DNA from: Rutstroemia sp. NJR-2017a BVV2 | Taxonomy: Eukaryota > Ascomycota > Leotiomycetes > Helotiales > Rutstroemiaceae | Direction of reading: 5' to 3' | DNA: 64,000 nucleotides | Assembly: GCA_002946415.1 (NCBI GenBank) | Contig: NJPS01000046.1 | Span: 1,612,001-1,676,000, forward strand | In this document: in pieces, positions 46,976 to 60,444 of the stretch | How positions within the stretch are numbered: position 1 is the first letter of the stretch | How the letters are laid out: each line of letters begins with the position of its first letter | Position numbers and translations under genes: made by a program | The notes under the pieces: model-generated | Seen by the model: the letters and a program-made list of their open reading frames with translations, nothing else | The model's database searches: none | Told to the model about the DNA's origin: nothing

Positions 46976-49867
46976 ATGAAGGTTCCCGCAGGCTTACTTG
47001 GCTTCAATGGAGAAGTTGTCAAAGGAGAGATCTGTTTGAGGGACGGGGACAACAAGTCACTTCTCGAATATGGAGTAGAACAAGTCGGCAATCGCATTAC
47101 TTGCTACGCCTTGGCCACCGAAGAGGATATCATCATACCATACATCTCTGTCACTTCTGGCACCGAAGAATTTGTTGATATCGTTGCTGACGGTATTCTA
47201 CGAGCATCGCACAGCAATGATAAAGGCACTAAGAAAACCACTAAGAACTTTGACTGGGTGTGCGGCCACATCAAGCAAGGCAACAGATACGTTAACAAAG
47301 CATTCCAGATGCAAGTGACGAAGAGAAACATTGATAAATGTAAGCTATCCCACTGATTCTTAGTATTTGATTGTGTATTAACAGGTATTTAGCACGCCAC
47401 TATATTGACGGCACACCAAGTTCTGCAGTTGGGAGCGTTGAGTTTCAGATCTTTCGCAGAGATCCAGAAGCCAAGAAATCAAGGAAGCACCGTGGTTCAT
47501 CGTCCGACACCGACAATGGAGATGAAACTTCTTCCTCTTCTAGTGAAGAAAGCACCGACACAGAATCATTGGGTGATGCAAAGAGAGCTCCTACCTATGA
47601 GGAGTACACCGATTGGTGGAAACTCAATTCTTTGGTGGGTGAGACCGGCAAGCCCTCACCTCCCTTCGAAGTCGGCTTAGTCAATCAGAAGAACGTCACC
47701 CCAACTGCCAAGGCACGTGTTCTGAAGAAATGGCCAGGAGAGTTTAAGCTTTGGGCTTCCTTCAGATTCATCCTTCTTTCCCCCATAGAGTTACAAAAAG
47801 TTGGCTTCGATACCTGCAAATCCTCTCATGACACTCATCGGAATGGAGCCCAATCTAGCTCCGAAAATTCAGGTATAGTCAAGGGTGGCTCAAGCACTAC
47901 CAAGGAATGGATCAACGATAGCGATCATGAAGATAATCAGAGCTTGGTTGTTTCCGCTTCCGAGGATGATGCTGTCGGATCGAAGACAGGGAAAGCTAAA
48001 GCTAAGGAGATAGCTGGGCATGGGCTTCAAGTTACCTCTGATGACCTGGAGAATCAACCCTTGCGAGCAGGTCCATCGTGGTCTCAGCTAAAGGTGGATC
48101 CTCTTACGAAAGAAAACCTCCAGATTTTCGACTCTAGTGACGAAGAAATGGGTCATGAAGGTGCGGAGGCCAAAGCTACTGCCACAGCGGTAGTCACGGT
48201 CAGGGAATCTCATGAAGTTTCAGTTACGAGCGCCCAGGGTCCTAACGCCGGTGATACGGTACCTGAATTTCCTCAAAATGAATTGTTGTCAAAGACCACC
48301 AAGGCAAAGAGCGCCCAGGAACTCAGTTCTGGGGATACAGGAATCTTCGCACACCTCGAAAGAAAGGGCAAACCTACGTCTGTTTCTGAAATTCTCAGTG
48401 GTCCTGCAAATAAACCTTCCACTGATCAAAACCGTGGCGAACTTCCGTCTTCCCACCCTGGTACAGGCGCTCCTCTTAAGCTAATGACCACCGGGTTGCA
48501 GGAGAATCAAGATTCACCTTCATCAAGCAAAGCTAAACCCGGATTTGACGGCGCTGAAGTATCCAAGGGCGAAGAACCTCTAGAAGAAAGACGTGCGGCA
48601 CCTGAATTCGAGCTTCTTAGTCCCCAATGGGAGCCCCTGACGCCTCCACAAACAGCAAAGTTGCAAGGACTACAAAAGTTTAACACTTTCACCCAACATA
48701 ATCAACATCCTGGATATGGCACACTCAATAACACTGATAATCCAGTGGCGAGGCCGGATATGATTCGTGATTCAAGACCAGCGGAAAATAAGTTGGGTGT
48801 TAACTATTACATTCAGAATCCGAGCCTCGGGGGAAATTTGCTTGTTGCCAACCAGCACCCAATGAACATTCAAAATGCTCTATTCATTCAAAAACCCATG
48901 GACGTCAAATCCAGGAATTTCATCAAAGATTTGGACGCTGATGATGAGCAGATGGTTGATGCCCCAATCCTTCCATCAACCTCTGTAATGAATATGGAAA
49001 CAGACAAGCCGATGTCTTCTTCCGAATCTACCAACCAGAAAGTTCCAGTCGGTTTCAATGCTTCTCCTCGCAGTTCTATATTGAGATTAGAGGCAAATGT
49101 CGTTGCTGAAGTCATGGACCACACGATCAGTACCAGAACACCGCTTCCCTCATCGAAAAAGACTGCCACGCCACCTAAGCCCGTTAAGAAAGAGGGAAAG
49201 ACGCCGACTCCAGCCAAAAACAGTGCAATGAAAGCAAACAAAGCTTCGTCGACATTGCCGAGCAATACTGAAGCTGAATCTGCACAAGCGAAACCCAAGA
49301 AGGCAGCAGCTCCAAAGACCACCAAAACACCTAAAGCAGCAAAGGCAGTTACAGGAACCGATGCTGAGCCTTCAGCTTCAGCTGCAAAGCCCAAGCCCAA
49401 GGGTAAGGGCAAAGGCAAGACTGAAGGTTCTCCGACCGCAGCCGGGAAACGTAAAGCTGACCAGATGACACCGGGTTCGAGTGAGGCTGGGCCTAGTAAG
49501 ACGAACCAATCGCCCGCTTCGAAGCAGATCGCGCTTGTTGAGCGTGAAACCGCGGCTGCTGAGGCTCGCATCCAGGCTGCTGCTGAGAAGAGGAAATTAC
49601 TGGAGCAGCACTTACAAGCTATGAAGGAAGCGAAAGTGCAGAGGGAGAAGGTGAGCTGTTGTTTTGATACGGTTTGGTGGGAACATACTAACTGGATTTG
49701 GGTGGTAGGCGCAAGAAATCAATGATCGAGCTAAGGCATTGGAAGATGAGAATGCTGCATTGGAGGTACGTTTGTTGACGAAAAATCAATTACCCAACTA
49801 ATACGCGATTTTGCAGGCTGAGATCTTGAGACTTGCTGCTCAGTGTAGTGGTGACGAACCCGCATAA
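46976..49867 (+). CDS. Large disordered protein with DUF7918-like N-terminus and C-terminal coiled coil, 909 aa
   Basis: Four exons (46976-47339, 47393-49650, 49709-49765, 49817-49867); phases fit if the first acceptor is TTTAG at 47392. The first ATG in the open frame is used (MKVPAGLLGFNG); an upstream exon is possible. Residues 1-230 look ordered, with LEYGVEQVGNRITCYALAT, DFDWVCG-like text and WPGEFKLWASFRFILLSP. This resembles the fungal domain of unknown function DUF7918, at modest confidence. Residues 130-180 hold an Ser/Glu run, and residues 250-800 are Ser/Lys/Pro/Gln-rich and disordered with Lys-Pro-Lys motifs (PKPKGKGKGK). The last 100 residues form an Ala/Glu/Lys coiled coil ending LRLAAQCSG. 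Function unknown; nuclear location plausible. Confidence 0.8.
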
Positions 49868-50561
49868 GCATTGCAAATCATTTATATCACGGCTTCTCGA
49901 TGAACATTCATCATCGATATTACGTTTAAACTTGACATGAAGAGACATTTGAACTATCTCCAAAGGATATGGCGTTTTTGTTATTTTAAGCTCGGTGGGT
50001 TACCAGTTCCTTGTTGCGGGAGGGGATGAAAGCCACGTCAGGATGAATTATTATTTTCGAAGGACGTTCGCATATTGGTATTGATACTTTTCTATGGATA
50101 TGATTTGCGGATGGATTGGTGGATGAATGGAGCCATATTGGGCGGAGAGGATTTCAGCGAGGATTTTCACGGGCTAGCTGGGAGTGCGTGCAGTTCTTCC
50201 AGACAGACACAACTAGATTTTCCTCGGTACTTCGGAATTAGATCTATGAATTTGTACACCTACACCACCTCCTTGGTGTGATGAAGAGAGCCGGTTTCTG
50301 CTATTGTCGATCTCACATAACCCTTCCGCCCTCCATCTTTAGAAAACCTCACTTCTTGCAGAAACTGAACATAAAACACCAAAACTCTCTGCTAAAGTAT
50401 CTTGCTTTCTTTTATTCTTCGCATATATATATGCATGCTACTCATAAGATCCGGCCTAAAGATGGGCGATTTTTCTCACCATGCACAGAACGCCTATATA
50501 CAAATGCTCCGCATCACTCCCGTCATTAAAAACTATGTACGCCCCCATTTATCCACCCTAT
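49868..50561. other. Convergent intergenic region
   Basis: About 700 bases between converging genes; likely 3' UTRs. No other feature seen. Confidence 0.6.
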
Positions 50562-53500
50562 CTACTCCTGCACACCCGAAACCACAGCAGCTCGATCGAA
50601 ATCCTCTCTCCTGATGCCACTCCTATCACACATACCCCTAAAGATACCTTCCTGTTCCCACAACTCCACCGGCGGGCCCAACTCAGCAATTGACCCTTTA
50701 TCCATAACGCAAATACGATCGTAGCCAATAATGGTCTTCAATCTATGCGCAATACACAGCAAAGTTTTCCCTCTGAACCCTTCCTGAATAGTTCGCTGAA
50801 TCTTCTCATCGGTTTCCATGTCCACAGAACTGGTTGCTTCGTCGCAGACGATGATTTGGGAGCCGCGGACGAGGGCACGTGCTAGGGCCATGAGTTGGCG
50901 TTGGCCAAGGGAGTAGTTCAATCCTTCGTCTTCAACTATGGAGTCCAGGTGGATGCGCCCGGTGGTTTCGTCTTCGAGTTTGGAGTCGGAGGCGACGAGG
51001 TCGGCTTGGCGGAGGGCGGACCACAGTTCGAGGTCGGTGTGTTCGTTGAAGGGATCAAGGTTGCTGCGGATGGTACCTTTGAAGAGCGTCGGGTCTTGTG
51101 GAATAATGGCCAAATGTGATCGTAGATCATGAAGGCCGATCTTACTGATATCGAGACCATCAATGGTGATTGAGCCACCGGAAAGTTCAACAAGGCGGAA
51201 CAGAGTTGACATGATACTCGACTTTCCAGCACCAGTTCGGCCAACTACTCCGATCCTCTCGCCACCTTTAACATGCATCGAGAAGTCAGACAGCACAAGT
51301 GGGAGACCCTCTCTATATCGCATCTGAACATTCTCGAAAACGATTTCACCACGTTCAGGCCATGATTCTCTGACATCGACTGTATGGAGCGGTGCTTCCT
51401 CCTCCAAAGAAGTACCGTAATAATGCAATCGCTCAGTAGCATTCATACCGTTTTCAACTTCTGCCAGCTGACGAACCGTGAATTGAATCATCTGCACAAT
51501 CGAGAGAATGTATGATAAGACCAATCCAGCAGTAGCTGGTCCAACATCGAAACGAGATGTAACGACCAAAATACCCGTAGTAAACACCAAACAATTACCA
51601 ATTAAGTCCAACCGTGTCGATAACCAGCGCTGGTTGGAGAACGTGAGGAAATAGGCCGAGTCCATCTCATCGATAGATTTTCTCAAATCAGTAATGAATC
51701 GATCTTTAAGACCATATGCACGGATTGTTGCCGTTCCAGAAAGACCTTCGCTGAATCTGGCAAAAACAACTGATCTCAAGACTGATTCGAAGCGTTTCAT
51801 TTCTCGTGCCGATGCTCGATAGTATCCAGCTGCGAAGACAAAAAGGAGGAAAAGAGGTCCGAGGGCAATCGCGAAGTAGTGGAAGTATGCTATGATCAAG
51901 GCGAAAACGGAGATAATCATAGCTAATGTCAAGAAATACATTCTGATAGCATCAGTCAAATTATTATCCATGACATCCACATCACGCGAGAAGCGATTAG
52001 TGATTCGACCAAGTGGTGTTGTATCGAAGAATGACATAGGTGCTCGAAGTGCTTTCGTGATGGCTCTGCTAAGCATGGTCTTACTAGCGATGGTACCTAG
52101 CATCGTGAGAGAAACTAAATAGAAATGTTAGCTTTCTAAAGCCCAATGGTAATAAAAGCGCATAGTATTACTTACCAGCAAATAGGAATAAAAAGATGGC
52201 CTGGCTAGCTCCTAGAGCCGCATAAACGCCTATGTAAACACCATTTGAATAACCAAACTCGTTGCTGGTCCACCAAGACAACCACAAATTGGTCGCGATA
52301 TTTGCGCCCTGAGATAGAAGGAGAAAGAAGAGTATAAGAGGAGCGTTAAGCAATGTGCCAGAAGCACGAATGTAATCCGCATAAACAGACCATGGAACAC
52401 TCTTGACTCCTTTTTCTTCCGCTTGCATCAGACCTGCTGCTTTTCGTTTCTTTTTCTGGGTCTTTTTCTCGCCTTCGACTTCGTCCTCGTTCGTGTTATC
52501 CTCTTCTTCGTTCTTTTCTTCGACGGCGGTAGTTTCCATTAATTGTTGAAATCCAGCGTGCCCCTTCATGAGATTGTCGAAAGTATCGATTGCCTGAATC
52601 TTTCCTTCTTCTAACCAAATGATCCTGTCACATCGATGCAGAACCCAAAGTTGATGAGTCGCCAAAATTCTAGATTTGTTCTTCAATAGACCCAGGATAG
52701 CATGATCGAAGATATGGCGACCAACATGTGAATCAACAGCACTGAGAGGATCATCCATCAGAATTAGATCGGCGTCGAAATAGATAGCTCGGGCGATATT
52801 CATGCGCTGTTTCTGACCTCCCGACACAGTGATACCTCTCTCGCCAATTTCTGTCGCATCACCATTCGGCAGCATGTCCAAATCAGGCTTCAATGCACAG
52901 GCATCAATAACCTTGTTGTACCATTCCCTGTTCATTTCCTTGCCGAATAAGATATTGTCTCTCACTGTAGCATTTTGAATCCAAGCGTATTGCGGACAGA
53001 AAGCACGATCAGCACCCATCGTCATCTCACCTCTGGTTTTCCGCATATCTCCAGCAAGTGCTGCCAGAAGTGAGCTCTTCCCGGAACCGACACCCCCAAT
53101 GACCGCGACCAGTTCATTTCTGCCAATCGTGAAGTCCATATTTTGCAGCTTGAACGGTTCTTTGTTCTCGTCGACTGTGCTGGCGTCATCACTAGCCTGC
53201 GATGAATCCGGACGAGCTTTCGCAGCTGCCTTCGCATCCTTTACTGCCTGCTTCTTGGCTTGTTTCTCAACCTTAGCTTCTGCTTTCGTTGGCTTCTTTC
53301 CGGGAGGACCAGGTTTGTCTGGGTCTTGAGTAGCCGTACGTTCCCAAGTGAAATCTGCCTGCTGTAAAACAACCGCACCATCCAAGTTAGGGTCGGCCTT
53401 AACTTCTTCTTCCTGCTCTTCGCTCAGAAGGTATTCTTGAATTCGGATGACAGACGACCAAGCATCAATGACCTGTCCAATGACCATAGGGAGCAAATTG

Positions 53501-55192
53501 AGTGGCAATCGTAACGAGTTGAAGAGTGCAAGGGAAGAGAAGACTCGTGATGGGTTCAAACCGTGATCCGTCAAGCTGTATGTAATGAAAGCAATCATAG
53601 ACGCAAAAATAGGTAAAGTCATCGAAACCGCATTAATAGCGTTCCTGATGGCTAACAAGACTTGAATAGCGTGGATCTCTTTGTTTCTGATAGCAGCCAG
53701 TCTATCTAAAAAGGCAGTTTCCCAACCGAAAAACTTCACAAACCGTACCGCAGAAAGAATTTCTTGAGTGAGACTGACTCTCTGATCCGTAATTTTGTTA
53801 ATCGCTTTACGTCTAGCGAACAGACTTTTGACAGCTCTAGTCAAGAGCGGAAGACCGATAACAAGAAGACCGAAACCTGCCAAAGCGCTGTATGTTAGGT
53901 TGATTAGAAGAAGGATCAGCGTAATAATGCAAGATATTGGGGCTGTCCAAATCAAGTGAAACATGCCAGACGCTTGATCAATTCTGTAAGTATCAACAGA
54001 CATGAGATTGACCACGCGTCCATTAGCCCAACCCGTGCCATCGCCCGAAATACCACGACCAGCATCAGGAGTTCCTTGTGGACCCATTCCCTTTCCGTTC
54101 TTTTTGTCCTTCTTTCCCTTCGCTTGTTCAACCAGGCGTTGAGCATTCTGAGCATCCTTTTCATTTTCTTGATCCTGGACTGAACGACCTCCAGCTTTCG
54201 CTCGCGCGGAAATCTTCATGGACTTTTCGAAAATTGCCGAGATGAGTACAGCTCTCGACTGTCCTCCGACTATCATTCCACGATAGATAAAATGGTTGGT
54301 GCCCAGAGATTGAAGCATCTGCATAATAGTGATGCCAAAAACCAATCCCAATCCTCGTCCGATGCTTGGCGCCGGCTGCCCAGTGTGCGCAGCTACGTAT
54401 GCTTCCGATGCGAATGCAATCAAATAGCGCAAAGTAAAGGGCGATACAACTTGCAGAATATTCGAAATAAATTGACATCCTCCTCCAAACCAAAATTCCT
54501 TCTTGAATGTCTCGTGCATTGCCCATATTAGCGGGTATTTGTCTCCATTCGCAACTCGCCTCTTGAAAGATGATTGTAGAACATCCGATAATACATCCAC
54601 GCCTCGACTTGGGTTGACAGTCCAAATATCATTTTGTTCCAGTGGTCGTCGGTAACCGACCTAGATCTTGTCAGTAAAACATAATCGTGACGGTGCATTG
54701 TGGAAAACTCACATTCATGATTGGAGCCATCCATTGAAAATAGACCAGTGAAAGGAACGAAGCCGTATGTTCTCTGCTGGGCGTGCGCACTTCGGGAACG
54801 GGCGGTATTTTCCCCCATCGCAAAGGGTTTGGTTGTTTGTACCATGGCTTCTGTACAATTTGATGCGTCAGATTCGACTCTGTCATCGAAAGCGCACTGG
54901 TCGTTGTCGCGTAACTCTTCGTTTGCTTCATCTCCGGTCTCTTCTCGCGGTTCAATTCCCCATCTGATGATTGGCTGGACGGGTCCCCCGATATCTCCAT
55001 GTATTCCTTCTCGCCACCAGCGGTTTCCAGCGAATTGCGATGTGTTGAGAGTTCTCCATGTTTCTCTAAATATTCCTTATCCGAGCCATCTTCATCTTGC
55101 GGTTCCTCGTGGTTTGTGTCTTCGAATTCCACGGCGGGATCCTGAGGATGTAAGTCTCTCTCATGGTTCGAAGTATTAGGCGGATCTGCCAT
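50562..55192 (-). CDS. yor1: ABCC-type multidrug transporter, Yor1-like
   Basis: 1505-aa full-size ABC exporter in three exons (54713-55192, 52176-54660, 50562-52114). Layout: acidic cytosolic N-terminus (about 130 residues), first membrane domain, nucleotide-binding domain 1 (Walker A GGVGSGKS at 682-689, signature VSGGQKQR, Walker B ILMDDPLSAVD), second membrane domain, nucleotide-binding domain 2 (Walker A GRTGAGKS at about 1280-1287, YSLGQRQ, IIVCDEATSSVD). NBD1 lacks the catalytic Glu after Walker B (Asp instead), the usual asymmetry of ABCC proteins. There is no extra N-terminal membrane domain, as in Yor1. A Lys/Ala-rich linker of about 60 residues sits inside NBD1 before Walker A, and another Lys/Glu-rich stretch follows NBD1; both occur in filamentous-fungal Yor1 relatives. 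Likely plasma-membrane export of organic anions or drugs. Confidence 0.95.
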
Positions 55193-56758
55193 TGTAAAGC
55201 CTGAACCTCAGAACCTGAGAACTTCCAAGCTTCCTATGGAGAGATGATGGTCGAGAAGAGGTGGAAAGGCGGAAAATGCGAAAATCGGTCAAAAGATATG
55301 ATAGAGGGGAAGAGCTCCATTTTATTAAAGCCTATCCCCCGGACACCGAGTGATGGAAGGACCAAGTACGGCCACTTTATTGAACCGATTTGCCTCCATT
55401 TACGATCAATGAATAGTGCATCTTTTGCGGACAAGGATGAATGACTTATCTTACTTCCCGTAAATATCAACAAGGGAGCTACGAATCTACGAAGACAAGA
55501 AACGGTTAAGTGCCCGAGTTTAAGCGAAAATGCTCAAATTCTTAACGAGGTGAAGATAATTGACCAATTGGGCTTTTATCTCAAACATTTGATGGCTACA
55601 TTTTCCTACATTGGCTACGTCCGGGTCCCGGCCATGTCTGTCCGACTCTGCTCACTGTAAGTAATTTCTCGCAGTCATTCAAGCCAACAGGAACAAGCTT
55701 TGCCGAGAAGATTGAAGGCTTGATTGATTGCTCAGACCTTCCTATTTTGACATCGATCCAGATCTCGCGACCGAAAACCAGCCATTTCCTTCATATTACT
55801 AATCCGGAGCCTTGCTCGGGACCGATTCGGCCGTTAAGATCCCGTGAGCCATCATATTCCCCCGCAAATAAAGACCAGCCGGACCCGAGCATTTCTACAA
55901 CGCAGAAAGTGTGCTCATTCTCCCGTAAGCCAAACTCAAAATACAACTCTATTCAGTCGTCTCGTGGTATATACAGACAGATATGACTTCACCGCTTCTT
56001 CGCATCAACATCGGTTGACATCATGATATTTGCGATACGCTACACTACTCAAGAAGTCGTCTAGGCAATTAGGTACGTTTACGATACGATACGCGTGCCA
56101 AATGGAACGGGGCAGGGAGATTGTTGAAGACCGACTGCCGAGTTGATGACAAACCCATTTCAAATATACTTAATCGGGTATGGTATGGGGAAACATGCAG
56201 TAGTTACAGGATTCTCGGATATGACGGCACGTTCTTACGAGGTGGCTGCAAGTCTGCATGGGGATTGAAAATGTAACAAAGAAGAAACCAATTCACCAGA
56301 AAGATATGAGATCCTCATGAAACATATCCACAACGACGGGGTCGCTTCGCAACACGTGCAGACCGTTTTAACCTTGAAAAGAGGATCTCGGAGGTTAATT
56401 TCCACGTTGCTGCAAAGAGAAATCGGACTGTCCATTCGGAAATTGTGTGAAACTAACCAATTAGACGGCAAGAAATGAACTTGCTCTCCTACTGGATGGA
56501 TGTTCTAGAACACTGTGAGAATCACCGGTGAGTGCAATCAGATCATGAAAGGTGCAGACGCCGAGTTGCTGTCCCGAAATTGCTATTTCACGCAAGTGCA
56601 TCGATGAACAACGAGCATGAGACGGAATCCGGGTGCCTGGAGGCATGGATCGTGTCGAGGACCCTTGACTGCCTCATATATACAGAGTATATTATTCTTC
56701 AACCATCACATCTACAAGTGTGGTTCCCAACCCCGCCAAAGAGCAATCCGGTCAACAC
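55193..56758. other. Intergenic, no gene seen
   Basis: About 1.57 kb upstream of the ABC transporter. Only short frames. Probably promoter and the 3' flank of the dioxygenase. Confidence 0.55.
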
Positions 56759-58301
56759 CTATGCATCATCCAAGCCCAAAGCCTCTCTCCTCGACTTAGC
56801 TCCCTCTTCATAATACGGTTTCTCCGCCAAACTCGTGACCCTTGTTCCATGTCTTTCTTCCGTGCCCTCATAGTCCCAGCTCGCGTTGTGGATCGTCGCT
56901 CGATTGTCCTGTGTTTACCTCGACATTAGCACAACTCATTTTATGCCATCATCCTAGCTCATCCCACTCCACCCGCTCCCCCACAAAAGAACACAAAACT
57001 CACCCAAATCGCACTCGTCCCCGGCGTCCAGCTCCACCTAATCTGGATATCGATATTCCTCTCATAGACATCAAACAAATACCCCAAGATCACATCACTC
57101 TCCGGCTTATCCAGCCCGACAATTTGCGTTGTGAACGAGCGATTGACCCACAAGATCTTCCACCCGGTAACCGGATGCACACGCACGAGCGGATGGATGC
57201 GCTCGATGTGTTTGGGTCCTGCGGTCGGATCGTCGCGGTCGAGATACTTGTGCGCGGAGAGATACACTGCCTCTTTGCCGTCGATGAAGGCGCGGAAGGC
57301 GGGCGAGAGCTTGCTGTAGGCGGCGTAGCCGGAGGCCCAGAGTGTGTCGCCGCCGATAGAGGGCACGACGTCGTTGTGCAGGTGGGTGATGCCGGCGGGG
57401 TGGAGCTCGTGGACTAGGTCGCTGGGTGGGGGAGTGATGTTAGCATTTGGACATTGTTTGAAATGGGGGGTCTGGTTTTGTTTGATGGGAAAGGTGGGTG
57501 ACTTACGTATGCCATCTACTCGCTCCTCCAGGGTTCCTGAAATCCGCTTTTCTCTCTGTTGCTTGCAAGGCGGGCCAGATCACCGTAACGCCTGGAAGTC
57601 CGGGTACGTGAGGAACTTGAGGCTGTAAAACCACGAGTCAGTATTCATGCATCCACAACCTTTCTTCCTCCTATCTCTTTCCCCCTCGCTTTCCTCTCCC
57701 AAACCCAAAAAGAAATCAGCACATACATGAACCTCAACCTCTCCAAACCACTCCCCCAAATCCCTCTGCACCTTCGGACTCAACCCTTCCTGCCCCCTAA
57801 AAAACACAACTCCCCGCTCCGCCACCAGCAACGCCAGTTCATCTTTCTGCGCATCCGTCAATTCATCGAGACGTAGCCCCACAACCTCCGTACCGATGTG
57901 TTTCGTCAGATCGGTGATTCGTTCGGCTGCGCCAAAAAGATGAGGTTTCTTGGGGTCGGCGCGGAGACCGGCGTCGTGGTGGGGACGGGGAGTAGAGCGG
58001 ATCTCCAGGACGTCTTGGACTAGGGATGGGGTTAGTTGGAGAAGAATGGTTTGGGAATGGGTGGGAGGTTGTGGGTGGGCAGGTAGAAGTAGGAAAGAGA
58101 CGGGTGTGGAAGAAAGGGAAACACACGATACAACGGCCTATCAGGACGCGTAGGATATCCCTCTGAGAGATCAATGCCCGCCTTCTCCAGCCGTTTACGC
58201 GTCAATTCAGGAAGGGGTAGCGAATCCTTCTTCGGTTTCACAGTCTCTTTGATGTGAGTCGAGGGGTGAATCGAAAGGTCTGTTGTTGCTGAGGGAGCCA
58301 T
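56759..58301 (-). CDS. Fe(II)/2-oxoglutarate-dependent sulfonate (taurine) dioxygenase, TauD/Jlp1-like
   Basis: 383-aa enzyme in five exons (58127-58301, 57727-58019, 57507-57622, 57004-57421, 56759-56908), all frame-consistent. Members release sulfite from taurine or other sulfonates, or act on related acids, using 2-oxoglutarate and O2. Marks: the LQDV...EIR opening and LTKHIGTEVVGLRL, then RGVVFFRGQ. The metal site is HTD (His 194, Asp 196; the codons span the intron at 57422-57506) and the distal His of DNRATIH (about 341); Arg of GTRVTSL (about 357) should hold 2-oxoglutarate. The family and the complete metal triad are clear; the natural substrate is not. Confidence 0.93.
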
Positions 58302-59340
58302 TTTCGCTTTCCTATGTTCAGCAGAGGCTGTCTAAGTTTGCGCAGATGAAGGGAGTATTCTTGAATCAAAGATCCGATGTGAAGAGATCTGATGAAAATG
58401 GAAATAGGGCAGAAGAAGATATAAACAGCAACAACGCATGTCCATTCTACGTAGCATGCATCAGCTTATCTATACTTCGACCAACCCCTCCAAGACCCCT
58501 CCTTCTCATAGAAACCGATTTCTAATCCGGTCCCAAATTAACGATTCGTAGTTGATGATTCGCAATTGGGCATGTGAGGACGAGGGTGAAGGTATAGACA
58601 AACATGCGGGGTAAATGTCGTGATTGGGAGTTATCAGCAAGTAGAAGCTGCAGATACGACGATAGAGATAAATGAAATACATTGAATTGGACAAATAGAA
58701 GAATGATGACATGTGGTGTGCTTTTTGCTTGGGATTCATAAGACTTGGTTTGCGTGGTTTTGGAGGGGCTTCTTATCTGTGGAGGAGAGTGGAAAGTTAG
58801 ATGTAGTCGTGGTCAAAATTTCTCAGAGTCCTCACTCAAGTAAGAGTAGCCCGGAAGTATTAGAAGATAAAACGACTGGTTTCCGCAATATCTTTACAGC
58901 TTCAAGTTGCATGAATTGGGCCGAAGTATCCGGAAAGTGGATTTGCTTGAGAAAAGTTCGTTGCGTGCTCATCTGCTTGAAAACATGCAACATTCGACAC
59001 TAATCTTTCGTGCTTCAGATCGTTTTTCTTGCGCTTCACTACAAAGCCGCAATCGAAGGAGTGCGAATTCGGTTAGACACACTTTCACATGGACGCAGTT
59101 CACACTTCCACATGTCCTCTCAGGATTCCTCAGTGAATTCAAAGGCTCATCTTCTTCATTCTAACCTAATAGAACAGAAGTGGGATATCACATCACAGCA
59201 CCATCTTGCCAATGCCATGGCATACCAATTGACACGAATATGCCCGTTTTTAGTTGCGCGATATCGTTTTCATTGACTTTATTTCATCCACTGCCCGATA
59301 TCTTCACCAATCCACCCGTTGCCCATCACTCATTCGACAT
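58302..59340. other. Intergenic, no gene seen
   Basis: About 1.0 kb between the dioxygenase start and the end of the ribosomal protein gene (both minus strand). Only short frames. Confidence 0.55.
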
Positions 59341-60021
59341 TTATGCGGTGTGCTTTCCCTTGGCGTTCTTCTTGGGGATATCGGTGATCGTAAGGTCTTT
59401 CGTGATGTTAGTTATGAAATCCTGGTTGGAAGCAGACGCATGTCCGATTTCTTCATGGTGAAAACATACTCGGTGGGAGACTTTGCTTCAACTTCTCGGC
59501 CTTGTCTGCATCCTTGACGGAGATGGTGTAAAGGTATCTTTGGCAGCGGACCTTGATCTTGGAGACACCGTTGGGGTTCTTCTTTATGCGGGCAGCTATT
59601 TCTTCGTGTCAGTTTTCGTGCTTCCTAATCCTCGTGGTTCCCTTGTGATTGATTCGACTCCATGAATCCTCCATCGCCGTGCCAACTCCAATTCTCCAGT
59701 CCATTGTCGGAGGCTCGCCATTCATATGCTCCATGTACTCAACAGGATTCGAAGGAAGATATTCAACGTACACTTAGCATCCTTGCGTCTGCAAATTTCA
59801 ATGAACTAAATGAGAATATCATATTAGCAATTTATCCTTTCTGTCAAATCCCGTCCCAGTTCCAATTCCCATCAATGTAATCTTCATCTCGCATTCTAAA
59901 AATCCCATAAATAGCATTTTCCTTTCCCAGTGCGCCCCGAATCACAGCGGCCAATTCCCCTCCTCGAACATGAACTCAAAACAGAACTTACATTCTTGAT
60001 ATCGGTGACTTCGACAGGCAT
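59341..60021 (-). CDS. rpl38: 60S ribosomal protein eL38
   Basis: 81-aa cytosolic large-subunit protein in four exons (59992-60021, 59772-59805, 59470-59595, 59341-59396). Exon 1 codes only [10 protein letters not shown], and exon 2 is 34 nt ([11 protein letters not shown]). Exon 3 gives [18 protein letters not shown] and [21 protein letters not shown]; exon 4 gives [11 protein letters not shown] and the tail. Every junction restores the eL38 consensus, so the model is secure. None of the exons is long enough to stand out alone. Intron-rich, short-exon structure is usual for fungal ribosomal protein genes. It shares a 423-base divergent intergenic region with the next gene. Confidence 0.95.
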
Positions 60022-60444
60022 CTTGGCGGATTTATTCTCACGAGAAATTGGAGAAAAATTTGTGTTGATATTGGGCGATATGGATTAACAGGGAACGGAT
60101 CGTGATATTTGTGATGAGTTAGAAAATTCGCATTGTGTGGTGATTAGTAAGATGGACTCGGTTATGGGAGGGTTTCACATGCATGGAGACGCAAGGATGA
60201 TGGACAAAGCCTTTGTGGCTGGGTTGAGTGGCGTCTGGGGAGGACAGCTTACGTATGTATTTAGGCATGCAGACTGGTGAAGATATATATGTTTCGTTGA
60301 TTCGCAATTTCGATATTTCGGATTTGGTATTCTCACATCTGTTTTGAATATCAAGAACAACCAACAGAGCTGTTGTCGTTCGTCAATCACGAAAATTACT
60401 GAGGACATTTAGCGCTCGAGTTGCGCCACCCCCTCTATTGCAAG
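60022..60444. other. Divergent promoter region, eL38 and 88-aa protein
   Basis: Short region between two genes that point away from each other; probably a shared promoter. No specific motif is claimed. Confidence 0.45.
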
